DNA from: Candidatus Zixiibacteriota bacterium
Lineage (GTDB): Bacteria; Zixibacteria; MSB-5A5; GN15; FEB-12
Length of the DNA stretch: 64,000 bases
Reading direction: 5' to 3'
NCBI GenBank assembly: GCA_040756055.1
Contig: JBFLZR010000007.1
Coordinates: forward strand, 1-64,000
Under the pieces are notes generated by a model. The model saw only the letters and a program-made list of their open reading frames with translations. It searched no databases and was not told where the DNA came from. Below, one piece after another: positions 35,690 to 43,849 of this stretch. A program made the position numbers and the translations under genes. Numbering within the stretch: the stretch's first letter is position 1; each line of letters begins with the position of its first letter.

Positions 35690-38383
35690 CTACCGGAGCA
35701 ACAGCATCTTTCTGGATTCTGAGAAATCACCTGCCCGGAGCCTGAAGAAGTAGACTCCTGAGGCCGTTCCCTCACTATTCCAGATGACGCTGTGCATTCC
35801 AGCGAGCCAGACACCGTCTGCCAGGTCGGCCACTTTCTGCCCCAGAATGTTGTAGATGTTCAGACTGATTTCGCAACTTGTCGGCAGGTAGAATTCTATC
35901 GTAGTGGCCGGATTGAATGGATTCGGATAGTTCTGCCAAAGAACAAAGTCCCCGGCCACAAGTCGACGAACATCAACCGTGAACTGCTGTACGGCGTCGG
36001 GGGCAACACCGTTTGCCGAAACGACGTTCACTTCGAATTGACCGGTCTGGGCAGGAGTCCATTGGATCAGTCCCGAGACGGGATTAATCGTCATGCCTTC
36101 CGGGCTTAACGCCAAAAGAAAAGTGGGGGCCGGGTTCCCGCTGACCTCCACATCATATTCGTAAAGAAGTCCCCCGGTGGCCGCTAATGGAGGGAGGGAG
36201 AAAATATTAGGCGAGAGAAGAGACCAGGTATTTCGGCAGTTGAACAGGACATTTACACTGTCGCTGGCATAACTCGCCGTTACGAGGTCAATGTCACCGT
36301 CGTTGTCAAAATCTGCCGCGCCCAGCCCCCTGGGGGAGTATCCGGTGCCATAGTTCTCAGCATCTTCAAAAACCCCATCGCCTCTGTTGCGAAATATCGA
36401 AATGTTATCCGTATGCTTGTTTGATACTGCTAAATCGCAGTGGCCATCCCCGTCTAGATCGCGCGCAACCGCCCCCAGGGGAAGCATGCCGCCACGATAA
36501 GTAGCTTCATGTGATAGCGCTCCCGAGCCATCGTTTGCCAGAATAAGAATGTCATATTCATCGGTATCGAGCACTGCCAGGTCGAGGTCGCCGTCTTCAT
36601 CGAAGTCACCACTGACGGCATTGGTTGGATAGTAACCTCCAGGGAAACTCCCTCCAATCTCAAATGTACCATCTCCTGAATTCAAGAGCAGTGTTACGTT
36701 GTACTTAGATAAATATGAGTAACAGTGATTGACCACGTAGAGATCGCAATCTCCATCGCAATCATAGTCACCCGGTACAACGCAATTCGGCGAATCGCCT
36801 GCTGCCCATTTTTCCGGTTCCGAAAAGTCCGCATTTCCGTCATTTCTGAAGATCATGATACTGTCCATGGCGCTACAAACCACGATTATGTCTTCATCAC
36901 TATCCCCGTCAATATCTTGAGTACGGACCTTATCAGGATAGGCTCCCGAGCTGGGATATCCGCAAGTAGCGTAAACGGAGGCATCAGAAAACGTTCCTCC
37001 ACCTGCGTTCAGATATACGTACAACTCACCTACAGTATAATTGGCTACAACAATATCATGGTCGCCGTCACCATCCAGGTCCCCGATCGTGAGTGTATTG
37101 GGGGCGTCTCCGGCGGGAAGACTTATGGGTTCTCCAAAGCCACCTTCGCTATTGTTGAAAATAATTGAAATATCATCGGAATCGTGGTTAACAGTCGCTA
37201 TATCCTCGTATCCGTCGCCGTCGAGATCCGCCGTAGAAAGCGCTACGGGGTAATTCCCGACCAAAAAATTGTCTGGAAGTACAAAGGAACCATCGCCCAG
37301 GTTTGTAAAAACGCTCAGGTGTGTGGCGATGGCAATGAGATCAAGTGCTCCATCACCGGAGATATCTGCTAACACGGCGTTTGTAGGAATTGTCGGAACC
37401 AATATGTGGCTTAGATCGCTAAAGGAGCCGGTGCCGGTATTTAATAGGATAGTGACATACTCATGCAATCCGTTCGTTATTGCCAGGTCCAGATCCCGGT
37501 CACCGTCGACATCGCCAGCATAGAGCGAATGCGGTCCGTATCCGCCCCACCCCCAATCCACCCGTTCAACGAAATACCCATCGACATTCTTGTAGATTGT
37601 AACGCTGGAGTAGCTGCCATTCAGGATAGCAAGATCGGCATCATCGTCACCATCAAGGTCGGCCGCAACAATTGCTGTGGGTGATGTGCCAACGGGGTAA
37701 TCTACCGGCTCCGAAAAAATTCCGTCACCGTTGTTTGTCAGTAAGGAGACGGTCTCCGAATAGCCATTCACAACTGCGAGATCGTCGTCGCCGTCACCAT
37801 CGAAATCTGAAACTGTGATGGCAGACGGCCCTCTTCCCACCAAGTAGTATATTGGCTCAGAGAAGGAACCATCCTCGTTAATCAAGATTGATACTGCATC
37901 CAAACCCCATACTGCCGTAACGATATCAAGATCCCCGTCGCTGTCTATGTCGGATACGCAACTCTGGAAGGGAGCATGGCCGATCGAATCGCGGATTGCG
38001 TCCGCGAATGTTCCGTCGCCATTATTTATGAGGACTGAAAGCCAGTCAGAGGCCGAGCACGTCACAATCAAATCTGCATCACCATCACCATCAAGATCTC
38101 CAGCACATATCGACGTCTGCCCCAAACCAGTAAAGTAGTACCCAGACTCTTCAAACATTCCTTCTCCATCGTTTAGGAAAATAGCGACATTACCAGAGGT
38201 CCATGTGTCAGCCCCGACGGCAAAATCCAGATCACCATCGCCATCGAGGTCGCATGACGCCAGCGCTTTTGGGTCGCCGTTGATCAGGTAATCATTCCGA
38301 GTTTCGAAATAAGGCTCCGCGGAAGCATTCCCCGTTACGAGCAGAATGGATATAGATAGAATTACCGATAATGTTCTATGCAC
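35690..38383 (-). CDS. Secreted FG-GAP/VCBS repeat protein with C-terminal sorting domain
   Basis: An 897-residue exported protein with a signal peptide (about 1-22) and roughly a dozen FG-GAP/VCBS repeats, each with a calcium-loop motif such as DLDGDGDLDFAVG, DFDGDGDDDLAVVNG or DVDGDRDLDLAITNG. The repeats should fold into beta-propellers. A putative-Ig/cadherin-like domain (about 740-805: PEGMTINPVSGLIQWTPAQTG) follows, then the type A sorting domain with WQNYPNPFNPATTIEFYLP, IYNILGQKV and SGVYFFRLRAG. It starts at GTG with GGGAGG upstream, and the signal peptide confirms that start. It is likely a surface adhesin or binding protein; no enzymatic motif is seen. It is unrelated to the neighbouring pilus operon. 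Confidence 0.93.
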   Translation of the reverse strand: MHRTLSVILSISILLVTGNASAEPYFETRNDYLINGDPKALASCDLDGDGDLDFAVGADTWTSGNVAIFLNDGEGMFEESGYYFTGLGQTSICAGDLDGDGDADLIVTCSASDWLSVLINNGDGTFADAIRDSIGHAPFQSCVSDIDSDGDLDIVTAVWGLDAVSILINEDGSFSEPIYYLVGRGPSAITVSDFDGDGDDDLAVVNGYSETVSLLTNNGDGIFSEPVDYPVGTSPTAIVAADLDGDDDADLAILNGSYSSVTIYKNVDGYFVERVDWGWGGYGPHSLYAGDVDGDRDLDLAITNGLHEYVTILLNTGTGSFSDLSHILVPTIPTNAVLADISGDGALDLIAIATHLSVFTNLGDGSFVLPDNFLVGNYPVALSTADLDGDGYEDIATVNHDSDDISIIFNNSEGGFGEPISLPAGDAPNTLTIGDLDGDGDHDIVVANYTVGELYVYLNAGGGTFSDASVYATCGYPSSGAYPDKVRTQDIDGDSDEDIIVVCSAMDSIMIFRNDGNADFSEPEKWAAGDSPNCVVPGDYDCDGDCDLYVVNHCYSYLSKYNVTLLLNSGDGTFEIGGSFPGGYYPTNAVSGDFDEDGDLDLAVLDTDEYDILILANDGSGALSHEATYRGGMLPLGAVARDLDGDGHCDLAVSNKHTDNISIFRNRGDGVFEDAENYGTGYSPRGLGAADFDNDGDIDLVTASYASDSVNVLFNCRNTWSLLSPNIFSLPPLAATGGLLYEYDVEVSGNPAPTFLLALSPEGMTINPVSGLIQWTPAQTGQFEVNVVSANGVAPDAVQQFTVDVRRLVAGDFVLWQNYPNPFNPATTIEFYLPTSCEISLNIYNILGQKVADLADGVWLAGMHSVIWNSEGTASGVYFFRLRAGDFSESRKMLLLR

Positions 38384-38884
38384 TCAATGCCTCCCTGTGT
38401 TTTTCAGCAAGCTTTGTCGGCTGGATCACAAATAAAGCACCGGCTAGGGGCCGTGGTGATTGACCTCCCGGAAATTGTTAGTAATCACAATCAAGATACT
38501 GCTATGGGTTCCGGAAGTCAAAGGAAGAAGCTGTGTAATGGCGCGCAATCGAGGTAACGAGTGGGGAAGAATGCAAGCCTAACTTTTGGCTGCCAGCGCT
38601 TGGCTGGTGATACATTTGGGCAGTATATTACTGTGGGGCACCGACGGCAAGTATGTGCAGGTGGGTTGCGTAACCAGCGTTTGTCCCGAGCAGAGGGTAT
38701 TTCTGGCTGGACTATAACGCAAGTCCAACTGCGACTCTATCGGGAGGGCAACGAAATGAGTAAATCGATGTATGATTTGATGCAGCCACCCTGCTATCTC
38801 TCGTCTCATGTATGATTAGGACACAGCACAAGGGCTGCCGATTCCGGTATTGCCGGGATGTGACAACAAAGTAAAAGCGCACTC
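38384..38884. other. 501-bp gap upstream of the FG-GAP gene
   Basis: It separates the end of the pilin operon from the FG-GAP gene. I see no convincing gene, tRNA or strong terminator. Small open frames on both strands lack family resemblance. It must hold the FG-GAP gene promoter, but no clear -35/-10 pair stands out. Confidence 0.4.
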
Positions 38885-39349
38885 CTATCGCATCATCGAG
38901 TCGTCGATGATTGCCCTGAGCTCGCCGGTCTCGTCGATCTGCCACTTGTCGATGGCAGGGTCATCATCGAGACGCTCCGCCGTAGCCGTAGCCACAAAAT
39001 GATCGAGATCCCCGGTGATAACATAGGTGTACCGGGCTGACTTCATGATCTCCACGCCGATGCTGTCAAAGGCATAAGGGTTGTCCTTGCTTGCCACAAA
39101 CCCGGCATCGGGAATCCAATAGCGATCATAGTTTTGCCGGAACGACCGCTCCATGAGATATATCTGGTGCAGAAGCTCTTTGGCCTCGACCTGCTTGGCC
39201 TTGACAGTTGAGCTCATGTAGCGCGGTATGGCCAACCCGGCAATGATAGCGATAATGACCAGAACAATCAGCAGCTCTATGAGGGAAAAACCCCTGTTGG
39301 AGAGAAGACGCGTCTTATTTCTGCAGGTACTTGATGACAATGTATTCAT
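38885..39349 (-). CDS. Type IV pilin / major pseudopilin-like protein
   Basis: A 154-residue prepilin. The leader ends in Gly20 and the mature protein starts FSLIELLIVLVIIAIIAGLAIP, with Glu at +5, the class III signal cut and methylated by prepilin peptidase PilD/GspO. The rest has EAKELLHQIYLMERSFRQNY, typical of GspG/PilA-type pilins, with a short globular domain. It would be the main subunit of the pilus or pseudopilus. It is the last gene of the minus-strand operon and overlaps the previous pilin by 35 bp. Confidence 0.93.
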   Translation of the reverse strand: MNTLSSSTCRNKTRLLSNRGFSLIELLIVLVIIAIIAGLAIPRYMSSTVKAKQVEAKELLHQIYLMERSFRQNYDRYWIPDAGFVASKDNPYAFDSIGVEIMKSARYTYVITGDLDHFVATATAERLDDDPAIDKWQIDETGELRAIIDDSMMR

Positions 39350-39842
39350 TCTTTACTACCCTCCGTATTGAATCGGTAAGGTTCCTTTCATCGGAAGCCA
39401 CAAGGTATATTTCATACAGCCCCAGAGGTATGCCTTGCTGTTCCTTGTTTAATATAGTGCTATCAGCGTATTTTGGCAAATCCAACCTCATGATCGCCAT
39501 AGTGTCGAGGTGTACTCCGGATCGCAACAAAGCCCGGTCGTTTTCGAAAACCTGCCCGTCGTGCCACGCGTATGTTGTTGCCTCGTTGAGGCTTGAGATA
39601 CACATCAGGCTGTCGGCGTACGGGCTCACGAATCTGCTCGAGGAAACACAGGTCGCTATCTCGCCGCTGACGAAGGCGAGTTCCTCGAACAGATTGTCGC
39701 GGCTTTTTCGCTCTTTCAGGAAATCCTGCACAAACAGACTGCCCGACACCACGAATATCAGCAGCATCGACGACAGCGCCAGCGCTACTATCAGTTCCAC
39801 CAGCGTCACGCCGCGGTTATTTGTCAGGTATGAATATTTCAT
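39315..39842 (-). CDS. Minor pseudopilin (GspJ/PilW-like)
   Basis: A 175-residue prepilin with leader MKYSYLTNNRG and mature start VTLVELIVALALSSMLL, including Glu at +5. The longer globular part (ELAFVSGEIATCVSSSRF, GLYEIYLVASDERNLTDSI) fits a minor pseudopilin of the J/W type. Minor pseudopilins prime assembly and sit at the fibre tip. It overlaps its neighbours at both ends, which supports tight co-translation in the operon. Confidence 0.88.
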   Translation of the reverse strand: MKYSYLTNNRGVTLVELIVALALSSMLLIFVVSGSLFVQDFLKERKSRDNLFEELAFVSGEIATCVSSSRFVSPYADSLMCISSLNEATTYAWHDGQVFENDRALLRSGVHLDTMAIMRLDLPKYADSTILNKEQQGIPLGLYEIYLVASDERNLTDSIRRVVKNEYIVIKYLQK

Positions 39843-40179
39843 TGTATAAGTGTATCAGTTCCTTCCCCGATGATTCACGGGATATTGCCAGGTCCACACT
39901 CAAGCGGTCGTTGTCGGTGCTGACGTCTCGCACGACCACCATCCTGAGGCCGGAGTACTCTATAGTCGTGTCCAGTGAGGTGGTGTCGCCAGCCACGAGT
40001 GTTTCTGTCATCAGTTGTTGTCCGAGGTTGTTGGCCAGTTCCAGTTCTCGGACGGAGAATTTTAGGAAGACATTGTTCAACATCAACACGAGCACGCCGA
40101 ATCCGAGCATGAACACGGTGGCGCCGATCAGCACCTCTATGATAGAGAATCCCTTGTCGTTGTTGAGGACGTTAGGCAT
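39817..40179 (-). CDS. Minor pseudopilin (GspI/PilV-like)
   Basis: A 120-residue prepilin with leader MPNVLNNDKG and mature start FSIIEVLIGATVFMLGFGVL, with Glu at +5. The following NNLGQQLMTETLVAG is typical of GspI/PilV proteins. It would join the J- and K-like proteins in the tip complex. It overlaps the downstream prepilin by 26 bp and the upstream gene by one base. Confidence 0.88.
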   Translation of the reverse strand: MPNVLNNDKGFSIIEVLIGATVFMLGFGVLVLMLNNVFLKFSVRELELANNLGQQLMTETLVAGDTTSLDTTIEYSGLRMVVVRDVSTDNDRLSVDLAISRESSGKELIHLYNEIFIPDK

Positions 40180-41561
40180 CAGTTTAATTTGTCCTGTCTG
40201 AGTATTCTATAAGGTCGTTGCGATTCGTCTCCGGTAAGCACCGGCAGCACCGGGGAATAGAGTAGAGCGTTTCTGTTAACATAAAGGTCTCTGACCCAGT
40301 TTACATAGGTGGTTGGCGGCAACTCGTAAAGGAACTGTTCTGCAACTATGGATCCATACACATATCCGCCGATATCGGCCAGTCCCTCCGACCAGAGGAT
40401 GCCGATAAAGATGGCGGAGGAATCAAGAAAGAGGGTGTAATTCTTTCGATCAACATCATTATTCGCGATCGACAGAAAGCTTACTGATTCCATGCGGCCC
40501 CTGCTCGTCAAGAATACACCGCCCTTGCTTTCCGGATCGGTGTCGTTGGCCAGCAATACTAACGATGATGGGTAGGCCGATGAAGCTTGGCCTGTAACTG
40601 CGATGCTTCTATGGGCCATGGCCACACCGGAAAACATGGCATCCCCCGAGAAAACTATCGAGTCACGAGCGTAGAGAAGCACATTGTCGAGCACCGCGGA
40701 GTCTCTGACATATATTGAGCCGTCGGCGACGATCTCCATCAGCCCGCTGATTTTAGTGTCGCCGCGGATTTCGACAAAGCCGCTAACGAATAGCGACGCT
40801 ATGCCGGATGCTACGTTGGCATCCCAACCATTTAGTTCGAGATTGTTTTCAATATATATTGATTCATCCTGCGAGACGGTCCTGGAATCCGCGACTCGCA
40901 GCAACACCGACCCCTCCATGACGGAAGCCGTGTTGACCCTGCGGGTGTGCATCTCGCTGAGATACTGGTTCAGAACGGTGGTGTCAAGCGGCGGAATATT
41001 TATGTTGGCTGAAACGACAACATTGCCGGTGTGATAGTCGTCTGACGTGACCCCTTCACCCTTTATCCTCCCCATGGCAACGCCCAGGTCACCGGTATTA
41101 ATATCGCCAATGATTCTCGTGTGACCAGCTACCGTAAAGGGATAATTCTCGTTGCCAACAGATATTGCGGCGGAACAAAGGGGGGGGAGGGAGGATCCAA
41201 TGAGGGAGGAGGTTGTTACTGTCTGGTTGGCATAGGTTCCATCTGATGTCACCAATATAAACGGTCCCCATGCCATTGTGGTTGTTCTGAATGATCCCCC
41301 GTTGGGAGCCAGAATGTTGTCGATAACAACGGATTGGTCGCCGTTGTGAAGATCGCTCAACGAACGAGCGACACCAGCGTCCGATAGATGGGCTGCAACC
41401 AGCCGGCTCTGCTGCTTTTTGTAGTGGCCATATCGGGTTAAGCTGAACGTCATCGCCGCCAGAAATACGGTCAGCAGCACCGCGAGAACACCCAGGACGG
41501 TTACGAGGATTGATCCCCGCTGGCTGTTAACACGCCTCAGGGCTTTGTACCTTCGAGCCAT
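40179..41561 (-). CDS. GspK/PilX-like prepilin fused to a bactofilin-like beta-helix
   Basis: A 460-residue protein with a prepilin-like N terminus: NSQRG, then SILVTVLGVLAVLLTVFLAAM. Position +5 is Thr, not Glu, as in GspK, the pseudopilin at the very tip. The rest is not a GspK domain. From about residue 120 it forms a ladder of short strands (AGHTRIIGDINTGDLG, GFVEIRGDTKISGLMEIVAD, GSIYVRDSAVLDNVLLYARD, SIVFSGDAMFSGVAMAHRS, YVYGSIVAEQF) resembling bactofilin or other beta-helical proteins. The ATG at 41561 is preferred; a start at 41627 would add 22 charged residues ahead of the leader and deepen the overlap with the upstream gene. Confidence 0.72.
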   Translation of the reverse strand: MARRYKALRRVNSQRGSILVTVLGVLAVLLTVFLAAMTFSLTRYGHYKKQQSRLVAAHLSDAGVARSLSDLHNGDQSVVIDNILAPNGGSFRTTTMAWGPFILVTSDGTYANQTVTTSSLIGSSLPPLCSAAISVGNENYPFTVAGHTRIIGDINTGDLGVAMGRIKGEGVTSDDYHTGNVVVSANINIPPLDTTVLNQYLSEMHTRRVNTASVMEGSVLLRVADSRTVSQDESIYIENNLELNGWDANVASGIASLFVSGFVEIRGDTKISGLMEIVADGSIYVRDSAVLDNVLLYARDSIVFSGDAMFSGVAMAHRSIAVTGQASSAYPSSLVLLANDTDPESKGGVFLTSRGRMESVSFLSIANNDVDRKNYTLFLDSSAIFIGILWSEGLADIGGYVYGSIVAEQFLYELPPTTYVNWVRDLYVNRNALLYSPVLPVLTGDESQRPYRILRQDKLN

Positions 41562-42022
41562 AGAGTATCTCGAGCCTTTTCTCTCCGAAAGATTATCTGC
41601 CGGTCTCCGATTTTGACGAGTTCCCATGAATGGAGGCTGTCGCCGATTGAGAGCACTTTCGATGTCCCATCATTGATTTTTACGACAGCTTGCGGCGTTT
41701 GTTGTTCCACAATCAACCCCTTGAGAACGCTCCCCATGCTGGGGGTGATAGACTGAACAGGCGAGGCTGTCCGATTCCTGGAGAGTTGAGGCTTCTCAGG
41801 CTGAACCTGAGCGATTTCCCGCTTGAAGGGATTTATCCTGGGTTCTTCGTATTCGATACGACTTGCCGCCGCTGACACCGGCCGGGGATTTTCGAGAATA
41901 TCCGGTGGCGAGTAGGAGGTGTTGCTTGAAGAGGCCATCATTTGAAAGTTACCCCACCAAATGTAGCCTGCGACGACAATCAGCAGAACGAGCAGCACCT
42001 TTTTTACCCTGGCACGCTTCAT
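41537..42022 (-). CDS. GspC/PilP-like inner-membrane assembly protein
   Basis: A 161-residue protein with one N-terminal transmembrane helix (KVLLVLLIVVAGYIWWGNF), a Pro-rich linker and a small beta domain at the C terminus (MGSVLKGLIVEQQTPQAVVKINDGTSKVLSIGDSLHSWELVKI). This is the layout of the GspC homology-region domain and of PilP, which connect the inner-membrane platform to the secretin. It lies between the M-like and K-like genes. Assignment is by architecture and context; sequence identity to known GspC is low. Confidence 0.72.
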   Translation of the reverse strand: MKRARVKKVLLVLLIVVAGYIWWGNFQMMASSSNTSYSPPDILENPRPVSAAASRIEYEEPRINPFKREIAQVQPEKPQLSRNRTASPVQSITPSMGSVLKGLIVEQQTPQAVVKINDGTSKVLSIGDSLHSWELVKIGDRQIIFRREKARDTLWLEGTKP

Positions 42023-42025
42023 ATC

Positions 42026-42541
42026 CTAGCCCTCATCATCCTGTATCAACAGGGACAGGCTCACGGCGATAACCTCGCCTTCATTATCGACGGGATATAA
42101 CAATACGTGTTCGCTGGAGAAGATGTATTCGGCTTCGAGTTGACGCAGAAAGCGAACGGCTGCGCCGACAGTACCCTGAACGGTTGTATTATACTTACTG
42201 AGAGAAACCGAACTCTGATCGGAGAGGTTTACTTTTTCCGCGCGTTCCAGTTTGAGGTTGTGCTTTCGGCATAGCTCTTCAAATTCACGCAGGTTGGGAT
42301 AAAATCTATTCCGGGACGAGGCAACCTCCGCACGTACCAGATCGACGTCAGAGCTGAGGCTTTCCAGCTCGCTAATGATACGATCAAGGCCAGCCTCGGA
42401 GTAACTCTTCAGCTTTACGGTCCGAACGTCATCAATCACTCTACGTGACAGGAAGTCTATTCCGATCAGCAGTAGTATAGACATGATAGCGTACGCTGCT
42501 ATCAGGATGTAGACGTGTGATTTGCTAATGGTGATCCGCAT
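42026..42541 (-). CDS. GspM/PilO-like inner-membrane assembly protein
   Basis: A 171-residue protein with a short cytoplasmic start, one transmembrane helix (VYILIAAYAIMSILLLIGIDF), a coiled-coil segment (EAGLDRIISELESLSSDVDLVRAEV) and a ferredoxin-like C-terminal domain (TVQGTVGAAVRFLRQLEAEY, LYPVDNEGEVIAVSLSLLI). That is the PilO/GspM pattern. Its start overlaps the end of the L-like gene by 17 bp, consistent with the usual N-O or L-M partnership. Confidence 0.78.
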   Translation of the reverse strand: MRITISKSHVYILIAAYAIMSILLLIGIDFLSRRVIDDVRTVKLKSYSEAGLDRIISELESLSSDVDLVRAEVASSRNRFYPNLREFEELCRKHNLKLERAEKVNLSDQSSVSLSKYNTTVQGTVGAAVRFLRQLEAEYIFSSEHVLLYPVDNEGEVIAVSLSLLIQDDEG

Positions 42542-43847
42542 CGATCTTCATTGTAAACTTGAAGGTTATGGTTGTGTCGGCCGCGCCTCTTGAGTTCGTT
42601 ATTTCGGGCTTAATCGCGTTTACAGACAATACATATGGTTTAACAGCCTCGCTCAGCAGATCGTGATATCTGAAAACGGCGTTCTCAGTATTAGCGGCCC
42701 CGGCAATTTCCACCAGGCTGCTGTCGGGTGCCATGTTGCGGATGAGAATCCTGTTCAGGTAAGCGGAGGAAATTCGCCGCTGACAGAATGCGGAAATCAC
42801 GGTCGCGTTGTTGAAACTTCCGGAACCGCGAGCCACCAATTCGGCCGATTCGTGTTTCAGAGAATCGAGGGTCGACTCCAACTCCAGTTTATGCGAGTAG
42901 TGTTGCTGGTAAATATCGATTGTATCATCGTTGCCCGATGTCATGAAACCCGTTGTCGCGGCTACAAGAGCCAGGGCCAAAAACAGTACGGTCAGAATCG
43001 ATGTAAGGAGTTTTGCGCTGTTGATGGCAACTTTGAGGGCCAGCGCAAATAGAGAGTCCTTACCTTTGAATGCCAGTTGCCTGAGCCTGGGAATGCCAGC
43101 CAACGCATTTTTCAGAATCGGTCCGAAGGCCTTCTGATCAAGAGCTCGGTTTTGAGACAGATTCAGAACGTGTGTTTCTATTGGTATTTGGCCGGGCTGT
43201 TCGAAGAATGTATTTCTCAGGCTGGAAATGGTGGATGGCAAGTCCGACGACTCGGAATTTCCCAGGACCACACCTTTGTCAATTTTATCAATTATGTAGG
43301 ACACTGTTCCATCCGGCAGTTCGAAGGTTTGGATTGTTTCCTGACGACGCAAGATTGCCGGGACACTGAACAGCGCCACGGGGAGAGTGCTGATCCCAGT
43401 AACGTTTATGTTCTCCGCGGCGCATGCACAGAGCAGTTCCTCGAGGTATGTCTTTTCCACGCTCTGGGCGAAAAAGATTGTATCACCCTTGTCACGAATG
43501 ACCCGGTGGCGACATTCAAGGTGGGCATCGGCCAGTGAACGGAGTCGTTCCAGAGCCACAGTCATGCCGCCCTTACCGACTTTCGCAATGTAGGACCAGG
43601 AATTCCTGTCGTCTATCAATATTGATAGCGGTTGACCGTAGTAAAGGCCTTTTTCACAGATGTGCCTAAGGAAGCTCTGTATGCTGACAGTGCTGGAGTC
43701 GTCTTTTCGGTATAGCATGTCAATCTTTGATCGATGTCCAATTCTGACCAGGTGAATCGACTCGTTCAAGATGAGAATTGCATATTCAATGGAGAGCGGG
43801 TAGAGGATGTCTCTTACGAAGCAGCTCATTTTGGACAAAGATAACAT
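42525..43847 (-). CDS. GspL/PilM-PilN-like inner-membrane assembly protein
   Basis: A 440-residue protein. The cytoplasmic N-terminal 280 residues contain a PilM/GspL actin-like pattern (SIEYAILILNESIHLVRIG, LSILIDDRNSWSYIAKVG, VTGISTLPVALFSVP, DGTVSYIIDKIDKG). One transmembrane helix follows (about 280-305, LTSILTVLFLALALVAATTG), then a coiled coil and a small PilN-like periplasmic domain (ISAFCQRRISSAYLNRILIRN, FKFTMKIDAD). A single protein thus replaces the PilM+PilN pair, as GspL does. It should link the GspE ATPase to the platform. It begins 2 bp after the secretin stop. Confidence 0.78.
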   Translation of the reverse strand: MLSLSKMSCFVRDILYPLSIEYAILILNESIHLVRIGHRSKIDMLYRKDDSSTVSIQSFLRHICEKGLYYGQPLSILIDDRNSWSYIAKVGKGGMTVALERLRSLADAHLECRHRVIRDKGDTIFFAQSVEKTYLEELLCACAAENINVTGISTLPVALFSVPAILRRQETIQTFELPDGTVSYIIDKIDKGVVLGNSESSDLPSTISSLRNTFFEQPGQIPIETHVLNLSQNRALDQKAFGPILKNALAGIPRLRQLAFKGKDSLFALALKVAINSAKLLTSILTVLFLALALVAATTGFMTSGNDDTIDIYQQHYSHKLELESTLDSLKHESAELVARGSGSFNNATVISAFCQRRISSAYLNRILIRNMAPDSSLVEIAGAANTENAVFRYHDLLSEAVKPYVLSVNAIKPEITNSRGAADTTITFKFTMKIDADHH

Positions 43848-43849
43848 AC

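Noticed and set aside
38440-38740. Possible riboswitch or structured leader in the 501-bp gap.
   Set aside because: Fragments such as GCAAGCC recall the c-di-GMP GEMM motif, but the conserved core and paired stems are not present.
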